Counted from the stretch's first letter, positions 1 through 6,111 are shown. The stretch is DNA of 9,247 nucleotides from Deltaproteobacteria bacterium (GCA_031257955.1 JAIRNQ010000238.1:1-9247); one strand, 5' to 3'. A program made the numbers and translations. The notes: generated by a model not told the origin, from the sequence alone.

Positions 1-914
1 ACCGATTCCCCGCAGCTGGCCTCGGGTTTAAGGTCCCTTTCCAGCCAAGCGGCCAGGGCCACCGCCTTGGTCAGCTTGCCGCCGGGGGTGATGGCCACCT
101 CGTCGCCGACCCTGACCCGCCCGGCTTCTATCCGGCCGGCCAGTATGCGGCGATCGTCAAACTTGTAGACGTCCTGTAGGGGGAGCCTCAGGTCCTTTTC
201 TTCCTCCGGGGCCGGCCGCAAGCCGTCCAACGCTTCTATCAAAGTGGGACCATTATACCATGAAAAGCTTTCCGAGGGCTTAACCACGTTTTGGCCAAGC
301 AGGGCCGACATTGGAATGGACGGTCCCCGGATAAGTCCAAAATCTTCGAAAAAACGTGAGGCCTCCTCGGTAATGTCCTTAAAAACTTCCTCCCGATAAC
401 CCACCGGATCCAGTTTATTGACGATGAGACCGGTTTGTTTGATCCCTAAGGGCGACAGCATGTGGGCGTGGCGCCTGGACTGCCCCTCCAGGCCCCTTTC
501 GGCGTCGATCGCCAGAAAGGCCGCCTCGGCGTCCGAGGCCCCGGAGATCACGTTTTTTAAAAACTCCTTGTGCCCCGGGGCGTCTATGACGACGCAGTCG
601 CGCTTTTCGGTCTTGGACTGGGGCTGGGTGGTGTCGATGGCGATCCCTTGTTTTTGCTCCTCCTCGAAGGCGTCCAACAAATGGGCAAACTCAAAAACCT
701 TCCCCGTCTCGGCCGTGACCCGCTTGATCTTTTCCACCCTCCCCTGGGCCAGCGCTCCCGTGTCGCGCAAGAGCCTTCCGACGACCGTGGATTTACCGCG
801 ATCCGCGCGCCCGGTAAAGACCAACTTCAACTTCTCCCTGGCCCCGCTTGGCCCGGGCCCAGGGAAGTTGGCGGCGTCTTGGGCGCCAGGCCGGCTTTCG
901 TCGTTAACTCCCAT
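1..914 (-). CDS. cysN: Sulfate adenylyltransferase large subunit (GTPase), 5' part, runs off the left edge
   Basis: Homologue of CysN, the GTPase subunit that couples GTP hydrolysis to formation of adenosine 5'-phosphosulfate from sulfate and ATP by its partner CysD in the cytoplasm. I translated 304 uninterrupted codons from the ATG at 914. Visible motifs: G1 GRADRGKST (about residues 34-42), switch region EEEQKQGIAIDTTQ, G3 DAPGH, the family block KEFLKNVISGAS, SRRH, G4 NKLD, then WYNGPT and the start of the beta-barrel domain 2 (FDDRRILAGRIEAG, VRVGDEV). The start lies 2 nt after the stop of the cysD remnant, so it was probably translationally coupled. Oddities: the usual G1 wording is GHVDHGKST, and here both histidines are arginine. 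The Lys-Ser/Thr of the P-loop is kept. An N-terminal stretch of about 24 residues rich in Gly, Pro and Ala precedes the domain. A C-terminal CysC (APS kinase) fusion cannot be judged because that end is outside the window. Function is doubtful while cysD is broken. Confidence 0.88.
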   Translation of the reverse strand, partial: MGVNDESRPGAQDAANFPGPGPSGAREKLKLVFTGRADRGKSTVVGRLLRDTGALAQGRVEKIKRVTAETGKVFEFAHLLDAFEEEQKQGIAIDTTQPQSKTEKRDCVVIDAPGHKEFLKNVISGASDAEAAFLAIDAERGLEGQSRRHAHMLSPLGIKQTGLIVNKLDPVGYREEVFKDITEEASRFFEDFGLIRGPSIPMSALLGQNVVKPSESFSWYNGPTLIEALDGLRPAPEEEKDLRLPLQDVYKFDDRRILAGRIEAGRVRVGDEVAITPGGKLTKAVALAAWLERDLKPEASCGES

Positions 915-916
915 GG

Positions 917-1147
917 TCACGTATACCCGTCTTTCCGGAGCTTCCGCGTGGCGTGGGCGTCTTCCTGATCCTGGGCCCGGTCGGCCCTCTCGCCAACGTT
1001 GGTTTTTTCCAGATCGGCGACGATCTCGGGCACGCTTTTGGCCTGGCTCTCAATCTTGGCCGTGCAGGGGGCGCGGCCCAGGCTGCGGTAACGCTGGCCG
1101 TCCTTGGCCAGCGACAATAGGCCGGGGTTTTCCAACGTATTTTCCAT
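917..1147 (-). pseudogene. cysD: Remnant of sulfate adenylyltransferase small subunit (C-terminal part only)
   Basis: An open frame of 76 codons matches only the C-terminal end of CysD, the ATP-pyrophosphatase subunit of ATP sulfurylase. Recognisable pieces in order: LAKDGQRYRSLG, APCT, a SxPEIVADL-like helix, ERADRAQDQED and the terminal KLRKDGYT. These correspond to the family's RYRSLGCxPCTG, PEIIEEL, SERxGRxxDxD and KKREGYF-type C-terminus. CysD is normally about 270-300 residues, so roughly three quarters is missing, including the N-terminal PP-loop (SGGKDS-type) that binds ATP. Within the remnant, the Cys of LGCxPCTG has become Arg and the Gly has become Ala. The ATG at 1147 lies 4 nt after the cysT stop, and the stop ends 3 nt before the cysN start. 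The fragment thus sits neatly in frame order where cysW, cysA and the rest of cysD would be expected. One large deletion explains this. A short protein may still be made but cannot be a functional CysD. Confidence 0.8.
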
Positions 1148-1151
1148 GGGT

Positions 1152-1975
1152 TTAGTCCCCGACCAGGCTGGCCACCCGGATCTGTACGCGGTCTACGGTG
1201 AACATGATGACAAAGGAGGCCAACAGCATAAAAAGGGCCACGGCCGTGGCCTGGCCGTACGAGAATTCCTCCAGGCGGGTGACGATCGTCAAAGGGGCGA
1301 TCTCGGCCTGGAAGGGTTTGTCGCCGGCGATAAAAATCGCGCTCCCGTATTCGCCAAGCCCCCTGGCGAAGGCCAGGGCGAAGCCGGTCATGAGGGCCGG
1401 CTTTATCTCCGGGAAGACGATTTTAAAAAAAATGGTAAAGCTTCCGGCCCCCAGCCTCCGCCCGGCTTCCTCGCAATCGGGGGCGAGCTCTTCCAGTATG
1501 GGCTGGATGGATCTGACGACGAAGGGGAGGGCAACGAAAACCAAGGCCACCACGATGCCCACCCGGGCGTGGGCGACGGATATGCGCAACTTTGAAAGGG
1601 GTTCGCCGATCCAGCCTTTATTGTTCGTCAAAAACGTCAGGGCGATCCCGGCCGCCGCCGTGGGCAAGGCGAAAGGGAACTCAATCAAGCCGTCGATAAG
1701 GCGCCGGCCGGTAAAGCGGTACCCGACGACGACCCAGGCCAACGTGGTCCCGAAGACGCGGTTGTTGGCCGCCGCGGCCAGCGAGCGGAAAAAACTGACC
1801 TTTAACTGGACAAGACCCTGGCGTCGGTGGCCGAGTCGATTATTTCTTTGAGGCTAAGATCGGCCGTTCGCCAAGCCAAGGCGATCATGGGCATCGGCGC
1901 GAAAAAGCCCACGCGACTCATGGTTATGCCCATGGTCAGGCCAAATCCCGGTATGATTCTTTTCGCCCTTCCCAT
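1152..1975 (-). pseudogene. cysT: Sulfate ABC transporter permease CysT, broken by a one-base frameshift
   Basis: CysT (also called CysU) is one of two inner-membrane permeases of the sulfate/thiosulfate importer. The first part reads from the ATG at 1975 (MGRAKRIIPGFGLTMG, ending RVLSS) and then hits TAA at 1804-1802. The family sequence continues at once in another frame: KVSFFRSLAAAANNRVFG, then AWVVVGYRFTGRRLIDG, FPFALPTAAAGIAL, a LGAGSFTIFFKIVFPE-type EAA loop, ALAFARGLGEYG and SEIAP-like AEIAPLTIV. Where family members have S-Y-K, the DNA reads AGT TA- AAG. Restoring one T gives 274 continuous residues, the normal CysT length, so a single-base deletion near 1801-1806 is the simplest explanation. 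It could be a true mutation or a sequencing or assembly error. FPFALPTAAAGIAL is typical of CysT rather than CysW. The start has a purine-rich GGGGAGG sequence about 14 nt upstream. The first membrane segment also looks degraded, with an Arg in it. Confidence 0.82.
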
Positions 1976-1989
1976 AAACCCTTCGCCCT

Positions 1990-2011
1990 CCCCACCGTCC
2001 CGGCGGTGGGG
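1990..2011 (-). other. GC-rich hairpin between sbp and cysT
   Basis: An 8-bp perfect stem (CCCCACCG pairing with CGGTGGGG) encloses a 6-nt loop. It lies in the 122-bp gap between the sbp stop and the cysT start, about 15 nt before the cysT ATG. No T-run follows on the minus strand, so it is not a standard intrinsic terminator. It may be a processing or mRNA-stability element, or may simply limit access to the cysT ribosome binding site. Confidence 0.5.
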
Positions 2012-2097
2012 GGCCCAATCGGCCGGCCCGCTTACCCGGAGGCGCTGGCGCTTCAATGGCCCGGCCGGGTCACTCTCCCGTAAGGGGCTTACTTGGC

Positions 2098-2935
2098 CTA
2101 GATTTGGTCGAAGACGCCCCCATCGCCGAAGTGCTTTTTCAGGGCCACTTCCCAGCCCCCGAAGAGCGGGTCGTCGATGGTTATAAGCTTCAAATTAAGA
2201 TCGAAGTATTTGGTGAATTCCTTAATGATCTCGGGATTGTTTGGCCTATAGCGGCGCTCGCCGGCGATCCTCTGGCCCGCGTCCGAATAGAGATACTTCA
2301 GGTACTCGGTGGCCAGCTCCCGGGAGTTTTTCTTGTCCGCGTAGGTATCGACCGCGGCCACCGGCGGCTCGGCCAAGATGTTGGTGGGGGGCGCGACGAT
2401 CTCAAACTCCCCCGGGCGCTCGGCCAAAGACGGGTAGGCCTCGTTTTCCCAGGCCAACAGGACGTCGCCCTGGCCGTTCTGGACGAAGGTGTTGGTGGAA
2501 CCCCGGGCCCCGCTGTCCGGGACCAAAACGTTGTCGAAGACTTTCTTGATATAGGCGGTTATGGCCGCCTCGTCGCGGTTATACCCCTTGTCGCCCCAGG
2601 CCCAGGCCGCCAGGTAGTTCCACCCGGCCCCGCCCGAGGTTTTGGGATTGGGGGTGATGACCCCGATGCCTTCCTTGGCCGGATCGCCCCAATCGAGGAT
2701 GTTTTTGGGGTTACCCTTGCGGACCGGGAAGACTATGGTCGAGGCGTAGGGCGAGCCGTTGTTGGGCGGCTTGGCCTGCCAGCCTTTCTCGATCGGGCCC
2801 GCGTCCTCCACGGCCGTGATGTCGATGGCCAGGGCCAAGGTAACGACGTCGGCATCGTTGCCTTCAATCACGGACCGGGCCGGCGAAGACCACCGAAACC
2901 GCCAGGGCCAAGGCGGTAAAGGCGCTCTTAAACGT
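2098..2935 (-). pseudogene. sbp: Sulfate-binding protein, inactivated: ACG at the start position, N-terminal deletion and frameshift
   Basis: Periplasmic sulfate-binding protein of the sulfate ABC importer (Sbp/CysP family). The C-terminal 260 residues are clear: ARSVIEGNDADVVTLALA, STIVFPVRKGNPK, VITPNPKTSGGAGWNYLAAW, VLVPDSGARGSTNTFVQ, GDVLLAWENEA, ILAEPPVA, EYLKYLYSDAGQRIA, YRPN and the terminal FGGW...FGDGGVFDQI. Upstream, in another frame, lies a typical signal peptide, FKSAFTALALAVSVVFAG. It starts exactly where a GGAGG (2945-2941) plus 5-nt spacer would place an ATG, but the codon is ACG (2935-2933). The join between signal peptide and mature protein (about 2873-2884) skips roughly 55 residues that the family has there, including the SHGGSGKQ sulfate-binding segment, and changes frame. 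The long frame that runs through here from a GTG at 3096 passes through the upstream terminator and is not the gene. First gene of the decayed sulfate operon. Confidence 0.82.
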
Positions 2936-2961
2936 TGAATCCTCCAGACTTGGTTGAGGGC

Positions 2962-2996
2962 AAAAAAAAGCCGAGAAAGCGAAACGCTTTTCTCGG
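2962..2996 (-). terminator. Strong intrinsic terminator just upstream of sbp
   Basis: On the minus strand CCGAGAAAAGCG pairs with CGCTTTCTCGG (11 bp with one bulged A and a TTT loop), followed directly by C and eight Ts (2969-2962). This is a textbook rho-independent terminator. It lies only about 16 nt before the GGAGG of sbp and about 200 nt after a good promoter. It is therefore either a transcription attenuator for the sulfate operon or the 3' end of a separate small RNA. Confidence 0.85.
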
Positions 2997-3197
2997 TCTT
3001 CCTCGAGCGATCAACCGTCGAAAAATTAACTTTTGGCGTCAAAAGCCCAAGGCTTCCGCCTTCGGCCCCGGTCTTCAGAGTTACCGATCGACCCACAATT
3101 TTTTTTCCCGGCGCCCCAAGCCCTTACCGGACCCCATAGGTCCGCCAAGGCTTTCTGGCCAAGAACTTTATGGCCAATATAATCGGGATCGCCGTTA
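2962..3197 (-). ncRNA. Structured leader or small RNA of about 235 nt, unidentified
   Basis: This stretch lies between a sigma-70-like promoter (3204-3233) and a strong intrinsic terminator (2962-2996), so the default transcript would be about 235 nt. It contains several hairpins: CGGACC/GGTCCG with a 5-nt loop (3128-3144), extendable through flanking GCCTT/AAGGGC; AAGGC/GCCTT with a 4-nt loop (3049-3062); CTTTTG/CAAAAG with a 4-nt loop (3030-3045); and the terminator. No frame with a ribosome binding site is convincing. I looked for the SAM-I core and for c-di-GMP-I, cobalamin and NiCo-like signatures by eye and found none. Two readings fit: a regulatory leader that attenuates the sulfate operon in response to an unknown signal, or an independent sRNA. 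Confidence 0.4.
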
Positions 3198-3203
3198 CCG
3201 CAA

Positions 3204-3233
3204 AATCTAGCAAAAACCGCGGATCATTGTCAA
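3204..3233 (-). promoter_or_regulatory. Sigma-70-like promoter for the sulfate leader/operon
   Basis: Perfect -35 TTGACA (3233-3228 on the minus strand), an 18-nt spacer and a -10 TAGATT (3209-3204, four of six matches to TATAAT). Transcription would start near 3197, about 260 nt before the sbp start position. It is placed at the end of the repeat-rich non-coding block and reads into the leader. I see no clear operator palindrome. Confidence 0.65.
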
Positions 3234-3270
3234 GCGATTTTTTTCCCCGCGCCTTCCGCCCTCCTCGGCT

Positions 3271-3625
3271 CTCGCCCCCTCGGCTAACCGCCTCGGCTCT
3301 CGCGCCCTCCGCTGGCTCTCGCCTCTTTCCCCGGTCTCTCCCGTTCTCTCCCGGGACCCCAGCTCTCTCCCAGATGGCCCCGTAATCGGTCCCAGACGCC
3401 CCCAGAGGCCCCTCAAACCCCAACCCGCTATCTCCATAGCCACTCGCCTTTTCCGGGCCCAACTCGCCTTTCCTGGGCCTCCGCTCGCCCCCTCGGCTAA
3501 CCGCCTCGGCTCTCGTCGCCTCCCACGGCGGGACCCCAGCTCTCTCCCAGATGGCCCCGTAATCGGTCCCAGACGCCCCCAGAGGCCCCTCAAACCCCAA
3601 CCCGCTATCTCCATAGCCACTCGCC
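3271..3625. repeat. Composite direct duplication: 32-bp element plus perfect 97-bp element, two copies each
   Basis: Element B occurs at 3352-3448 and 3529-3625. The two 97-bp copies are identical base for base and offset by 177 bp. Element A (32 bp, CCTCGGCTAACCGCCTCGGC core) occurs at 3271-3302 and 3484-3515, offset by 213 bp. The order is A-B-A-B, with the A-to-B distance 49 bp in the first pair and 13 bp in the second, so a duplication was followed by an insertion or deletion. Each B carries a small inverted repeat, GCTAT-CTCC-ATAGC. Perfect identity implies a recent duplication or gene conversion. No transposase or terminal inverted repeats are seen. Confidence 0.85.
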
Positions 3626-3633
3626 GCTCCCCC

Positions 3634-3658
3634 GGCCGTCAGCGGCCCCTGGACGGCC
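3634..3658 (-). other. Hairpin downstream of nikE
   Basis: GGCCGTC and GACGGCC form a perfect 7-bp stem with an 11-nt loop, about 180 nt past the nikE stop. No T-run follows on either strand. It might mark the 3' end of the nik transcript (processing or a rho-dependent end), but this is weak evidence in such GC-rich DNA. Confidence 0.3.
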
Positions 3659-3689
3659 TTACCCGGCCAAACCACTTCCACGCCCATCG

Positions 3690-3823
3690 ACGCTCGCTCT
3701 CCCCGCTCTCGCTTGCCCCGTTCTCGCCCTCGCTTGCCTCGCTCTCGCTCCCTCGCCCTCGCTCTCGCTTGCCCCGCTCTCGCTTGCCTCGCTCTCGCTC
3801 CCTCGCCCTCGCTTGCCCCGTTC
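3690..3823. repeat. CTCG-rich low-complexity tandem repeat
   Basis: A strongly strand-biased C/T/G tract built from CTCG, CTCGCT and CTTGCC words. A 33-bp stretch beginning CGCTTGCCTCGCTCTCGC recurs exactly at 3731 and 3781, a 50-bp period, with shorter derivatives around it. On the minus strand it would read as Arg/Glu/Gly/Ser/Ala-rich repeats in any frame. It starts 17 bp downstream of the nikE stop. It is probably slippage-driven satellite DNA. Confidence 0.75.
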
Positions 3824-3839
3824 ACTTCGGCCGCCCCCG

Positions 3840-4769
3840 TCAGCCGCAATGAAAGCAGGCCAGCCGATGGCCAGGCGACAGAACCGTCGTTTCCGGAACG
3901 GAGGCGAGGCAATCTTTGGAGGCCACCGGGCAACGCGTAGAGTAGGCGCAACCGCCTGGGGCAAATCCGGCTTCCGCCTCTGGGCACGGGGAGTCGGCCA
4001 GGCAAAAATCGGCGGCGGCCATAAGGGCTTTGGAATATGGGTGTTTCAACTGGCCAAAGAAAGAGATGTCGTCGATCGCCTCGACTACCCGGCCGGCGAA
4101 CATGACGGCCAGTCCGGTCGCGAGATTATATACCGCTTCCAAGTCATGGCTTATGAGTAGATAGGAAACTCCCAGCCGGGCCCGCAGATCCTCAAGGAGG
4201 TTTATGATTTGGGCTTGCACTGACACGTCCAGGCTGCGGAGAGGCTCGTCGAGCACGATCAGCTTGGGATCGGCGGCCAGGGCCCTGGCCACGCAAATCC
4301 GCTGCAATTGGCCGCCCGAAAACTGGCTTGGGAGTTTGCCGCCTTCGCTGGGCGGTAGGCCCACGGCTTCCAAAAGTTCGGCGATTCGCCCCTCCAAGGC
4401 TCGCCCGGACAAGCCATAGAAATTCTTAAGGGGCTCGGCTATTATCGACCTTGCCGTGAAAATGGGGTTAACGGCTTGGCTGGAATCCTGGAATACCATC
4501 TGAATTCCCGACTGGAGTTTTTTATCCCGTCTAAGGCGGCCAACGGGAACCCCCCGGAAGTCCACCCGGCCGCCGTCGGGCCTTTCCAGCCCGACCACCA
4601 ACCGCCCCAAGGTGCTCTTGCCGCTCCCGCTTTCGCCAACCAAGCCAAGGCAATCCCCGTCGTTTATGGAAAACGAGGCCTCGGCCACGGCTTGGACGCG
4701 GTGACGGCGCCCAAAACGATTGCCCGCCTGATACGATTTGCTGACATTGGCAACTTCAAGCAAACTCAT
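3840..4769 (-). CDS. nikE: Nickel-type ABC transporter ATPase NikE
   Basis: Second ATPase of a nickel/peptide-family importer. It hydrolyses ATP at the cytoplasmic face together with NikD to drive uptake through NikB/NikC. 309 residues. Walker A GESGSGKST (45-53), Q-loop FQDSSQAVNP (93-102), signature FSGGQLQR (150-157), Walker B LIVLDE (170-175) and H-loop ISHD (206-209). A family-specific C-terminal tail holds HPYSKAL (243-249) and a Cys-rich segment CAYSTRCP (274-281), as in Opp/Dpp/Nik ATPases. The opening MSLLEVANVSKSYQ and IQMVFQDS closely follow NikE. I chose the ATG at 4769 because it has a GGGGGAGG site ending 9 nt upstream and sits exactly at the family start. The same frame stays open to 5015 only because it crosses the 69-bp repeats. 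It ends with FHCG, 17 bp before the CTCG repeat tract. Substrate specificity rests mainly on the neighbouring NikA. A peptide or other metal complex is the alternative. Confidence 0.88.
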   Translation of the reverse strand: MSLLEVANVSKSYQAGNRFGRRHRVQAVAEASFSINDGDCLGLVGESGSGKSTLGRLVVGLERPDGGRVDFRGVPVGRLRRDKKLQSGIQMVFQDSSQAVNPIFTARSIIAEPLKNFYGLSGRALEGRIAELLEAVGLPPSEGGKLPSQFSGGQLQRICVARALAADPKLIVLDEPLRSLDVSVQAQIINLLEDLRARLGVSYLLISHDLEAVYNLATGLAVMFAGRVVEAIDDISFFGQLKHPYSKALMAAADFCLADSPCPEAEAGFAPGGCAYSTRCPVASKDCLASVPETTVLSPGHRLACFHCG

Positions 4770-4771
4770 AT

Positions 4772-5047
4772 ATTCACGCCTCCCCCTTGGCCCAGACGCG
4801 ACCGACGCCGCGTCCCCGCCTCGCCCTAAAGGCTTCCATGATTCACGCTTCCCCCTTGGCCAATAGGCAGCGGACAAAGTGTCCCCGCCCAACCCTAACG
4901 GCTTCCATGATTCAAGCCTCCCCCTTGGCCAAGACGCGACCGACGCCGCGTCCCCGCCTCGCCCTAAAGGCTTCCATGATTCACGCCTCCCCCTTGGCCA
5001 ATAGGCAGCGGACAAAGTGTCCCTGGCCCACCCTGAAGGCTTCCATG
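4772..5047 (-). repeat. Four tandem 69-bp units copied from the nikD 3' end, each with SD, stop and ATG
   Basis: Units at 5047-4979, 4978-4910, 4909-4841 and 4840-4772, exactly 69 bp each and with no gaps. The first unit is the real end of nikD (MEAFRVGQGHFVRCLLAKGEA then TGA). The next three are extra copies filling the gap to nikE. Each has the layout ATG, 20 further codons ending AKGEA, TGA, then 3-4 nt to the next ATG, and AAGGGGGAGG just before the stop serves as a Shine-Dalgarno for that ATG. The units alternate: units 1 and 3 keep the HFVRCL centre, and units 2 and 4 have an Arg/Gly-rich centre (ARRGRGVGRV). A 138-bp pair was therefore duplicated. All copies remain open. They could encode 21-residue peptides or pass ribosomes from nikD to nikE. 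Confidence 0.9.
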
Positions 5048-6111
5048 GCGTAATCGGAGCAGGAGGGCCTCGACTGGTCGCATCGGGGCAGAAAGGGGCA
5101 GCGTTCGCCTTGGCGTTCCCTCAAAGAGGGTGGGGCGCCCGGTATGGACTCCAAACGTTCTCGGCTAAAGCGGGGCCTGGCTTTGATGAGTTTTTTGGCG
5201 TAGGGGTGCTGGGCCTTCCCGGCCACCAAGTCCCCGGTTTTTATCCTCTCGACGATGTAGCCGCCGTACATGACGTTAAGCTCATCGGCCACGCTCATGA
5301 CCGCCTTGAGATCGTGGGAAATCAAAAGAAGCGACGTCCCGATTCGCTCGCGCAGACTTTTCAAAAGGCTTAAGACTTCCAGGCGCACGGTCACGTCCAC
5401 GGAAGTCGTGGGTTCGTCGGCGATGAGGAGGGCGGGGCCGAGCATGGCCGAGATGGCCACCATGGCCCTCTGAAGCGTCCCGCCGCTGCATTGGAAGGGG
5501 TAGGAATCGAGGATCCGGCCGGGGTTGTCCACGTAGAGTTTGGCCAGGGAGTCTTCGGCCATGGCCCGAATCTCCTGGGCCGGTATGTCCACGTGGGCCT
5601 GGGCGGTTTCCAGGAAATGATTCCAGATAGTTCGCACCGGGTCGAACGAGCCCATGGGGTCTTGGGGAACAATCCCCACCTCGCGACCGCGGGACTTTCT
5701 GGAAGCCTCTTCGTCGGTAAAGTTTAGCGGCTTTCCCATCAGAAAGGCCTCGCCGGCGACCCGCCAATTGGCGCCTCGGAGCAAACCAAAAAGGGACCGC
5801 CAAAAGACGCTTTTGCCGCCTCCGCTTTCGCCAATAAGGCCAACGATTTCCCGGGGCCCAATCTCCAGGCTGGCCTCCCGGACCACCGTCAACCGGTCCG
5901 ATCGCTCCAGCAAATCGACGCTTAAGGCCTTGACGCTAAGGACGTTCCCCTGGCCCGGCCGAAGCTCCGGGCCAATGGCCTCCTCGGCCTCTTCCAGGGT
6001 CGGAACGACCATGGTCGCGCCGGTCAGGGCCAGAGGTTGGCCAGTCAGGGCCGCCGCTTCGGGGGACCCAGTCTCACCGATGGGGTAAGGGTAGCTTGGC
6101 CTGAGCGTCAT
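4981..6111 (-). CDS. nikD: Nickel-type ABC transporter ATPase NikD
   Basis: First ATPase of the importer, partner of NikE at the cytoplasmic side of NikB/NikC. 376 residues. Walker A GESGGGKS (94-101), Q-loop PQDPMGSFDP (149-158), signature YPFQCSGGTLQR (204-215, close to the YPFQMSGGMLQR wording of NikD), Walker B ALLIADEPTTSVD (227-239), H-loop ISHD (264-267). The family C-terminal tail has HPYAKKL (302-308), IPGAPPSL (323-330) and CPFLPRC (338-344). The ATG overlaps the nikC stop (ATGA) and has GGAGG 8 nt upstream, so I accept it. The protein then has about 55 residues before the ABC domain begins at LSVKALSV, much longer than the few residues usual for NikD. This Pro/Glu/Ala-rich extension has no recognised domain. 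The last 21 codons form the first unit of the 69-bp tandem array. Some substitutions (Cys before SGG) are unusual but key catalytic residues are present. Confidence 0.88.
   Translation of the reverse strand: MTLRPSYPYPIGETGSPEAAALTGQPLALTGATMVVPTLEEAEEAIGPELRPGQGNVLSVKALSVDLLERSDRLTVVREASLEIGPREIVGLIGESGGGKSVFWRSLFGLLRGANWRVAGEAFLMGKPLNFTDEEASRKSRGREVGIVPQDPMGSFDPVRTIWNHFLETAQAHVDIPAQEIRAMAEDSLAKLYVDNPGRILDSYPFQCSGGTLQRAMVAISAMLGPALLIADEPTTSVDVTVRLEVLSLLKSLRERIGTSLLLISHDLKAVMSVADELNVMYGGYIVERIKTGDLVAGKAQHPYAKKLIKARPRFSRERLESIPGAPPSLRERQGERCPFLPRCDQSRPSCSDYAMEAFRVGQGHFVRCLLAKGEA

Larger units (their letters stand above)
3234..3839. other. Non-coding, repeat-rich block between nikE and the sulfate promoter
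   Basis: About 600 bp without a credible gene. It holds duplicated 32-bp and 97-bp elements, a short tandem repeat of about 20 bp (ACTCGCCTTTTCCGGGCC-like, about 3442-3480) and a CTCG-rich tract. Long minus-strand frames cross it, but they are made of the repeats (Arg/Glu/Gly/Ala-rich), lack ribosome binding sites and run into nikE antiparallel or out of frame. No T-run terminator for the nik operon is visible. The only candidate 3' structure is the hairpin at 3634-3658. Confidence 0.7.

Noticed and set aside
418..2919. Plus-strand frames over the cysN-sbp region
   Set aside because: Antisense shadows of clear minus-strand genes in GC-rich DNA, with no family resemblance.
2098..3096. 332-codon frame with GTG start as full sbp
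   Set aside because: It runs through the intrinsic terminator and the leader, has no SD and no signal peptide in frame. Only codons from ARSVIEG onward match the family.
2962..3197. SAM-I riboswitch before the sulfate genes
   Set aside because: The conserved GAGGGA, GAAGCCCGGCAACC-type core is not present.
3271..3625. Insertion sequence remnant
   Set aside because: No transposase frame, no terminal inverted repeats and no target-site duplication seen around the duplicated elements.
3124..4005. Minus-strand open frame of 293 codons over the non-coding block
   Set aside because: It begins inside nikE in another frame, lacks a ribosome binding site, and its sequence is only the CTCG tract and 97-bp repeats translated. 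The 137- and 101-codon frames nearby are the same.
4770..5015. Upstream extension of nikE to 5015
   Set aside because: The extra 82 codons are the 69-bp repeats and nikD end read in another frame. The family start and SD are at 4769.
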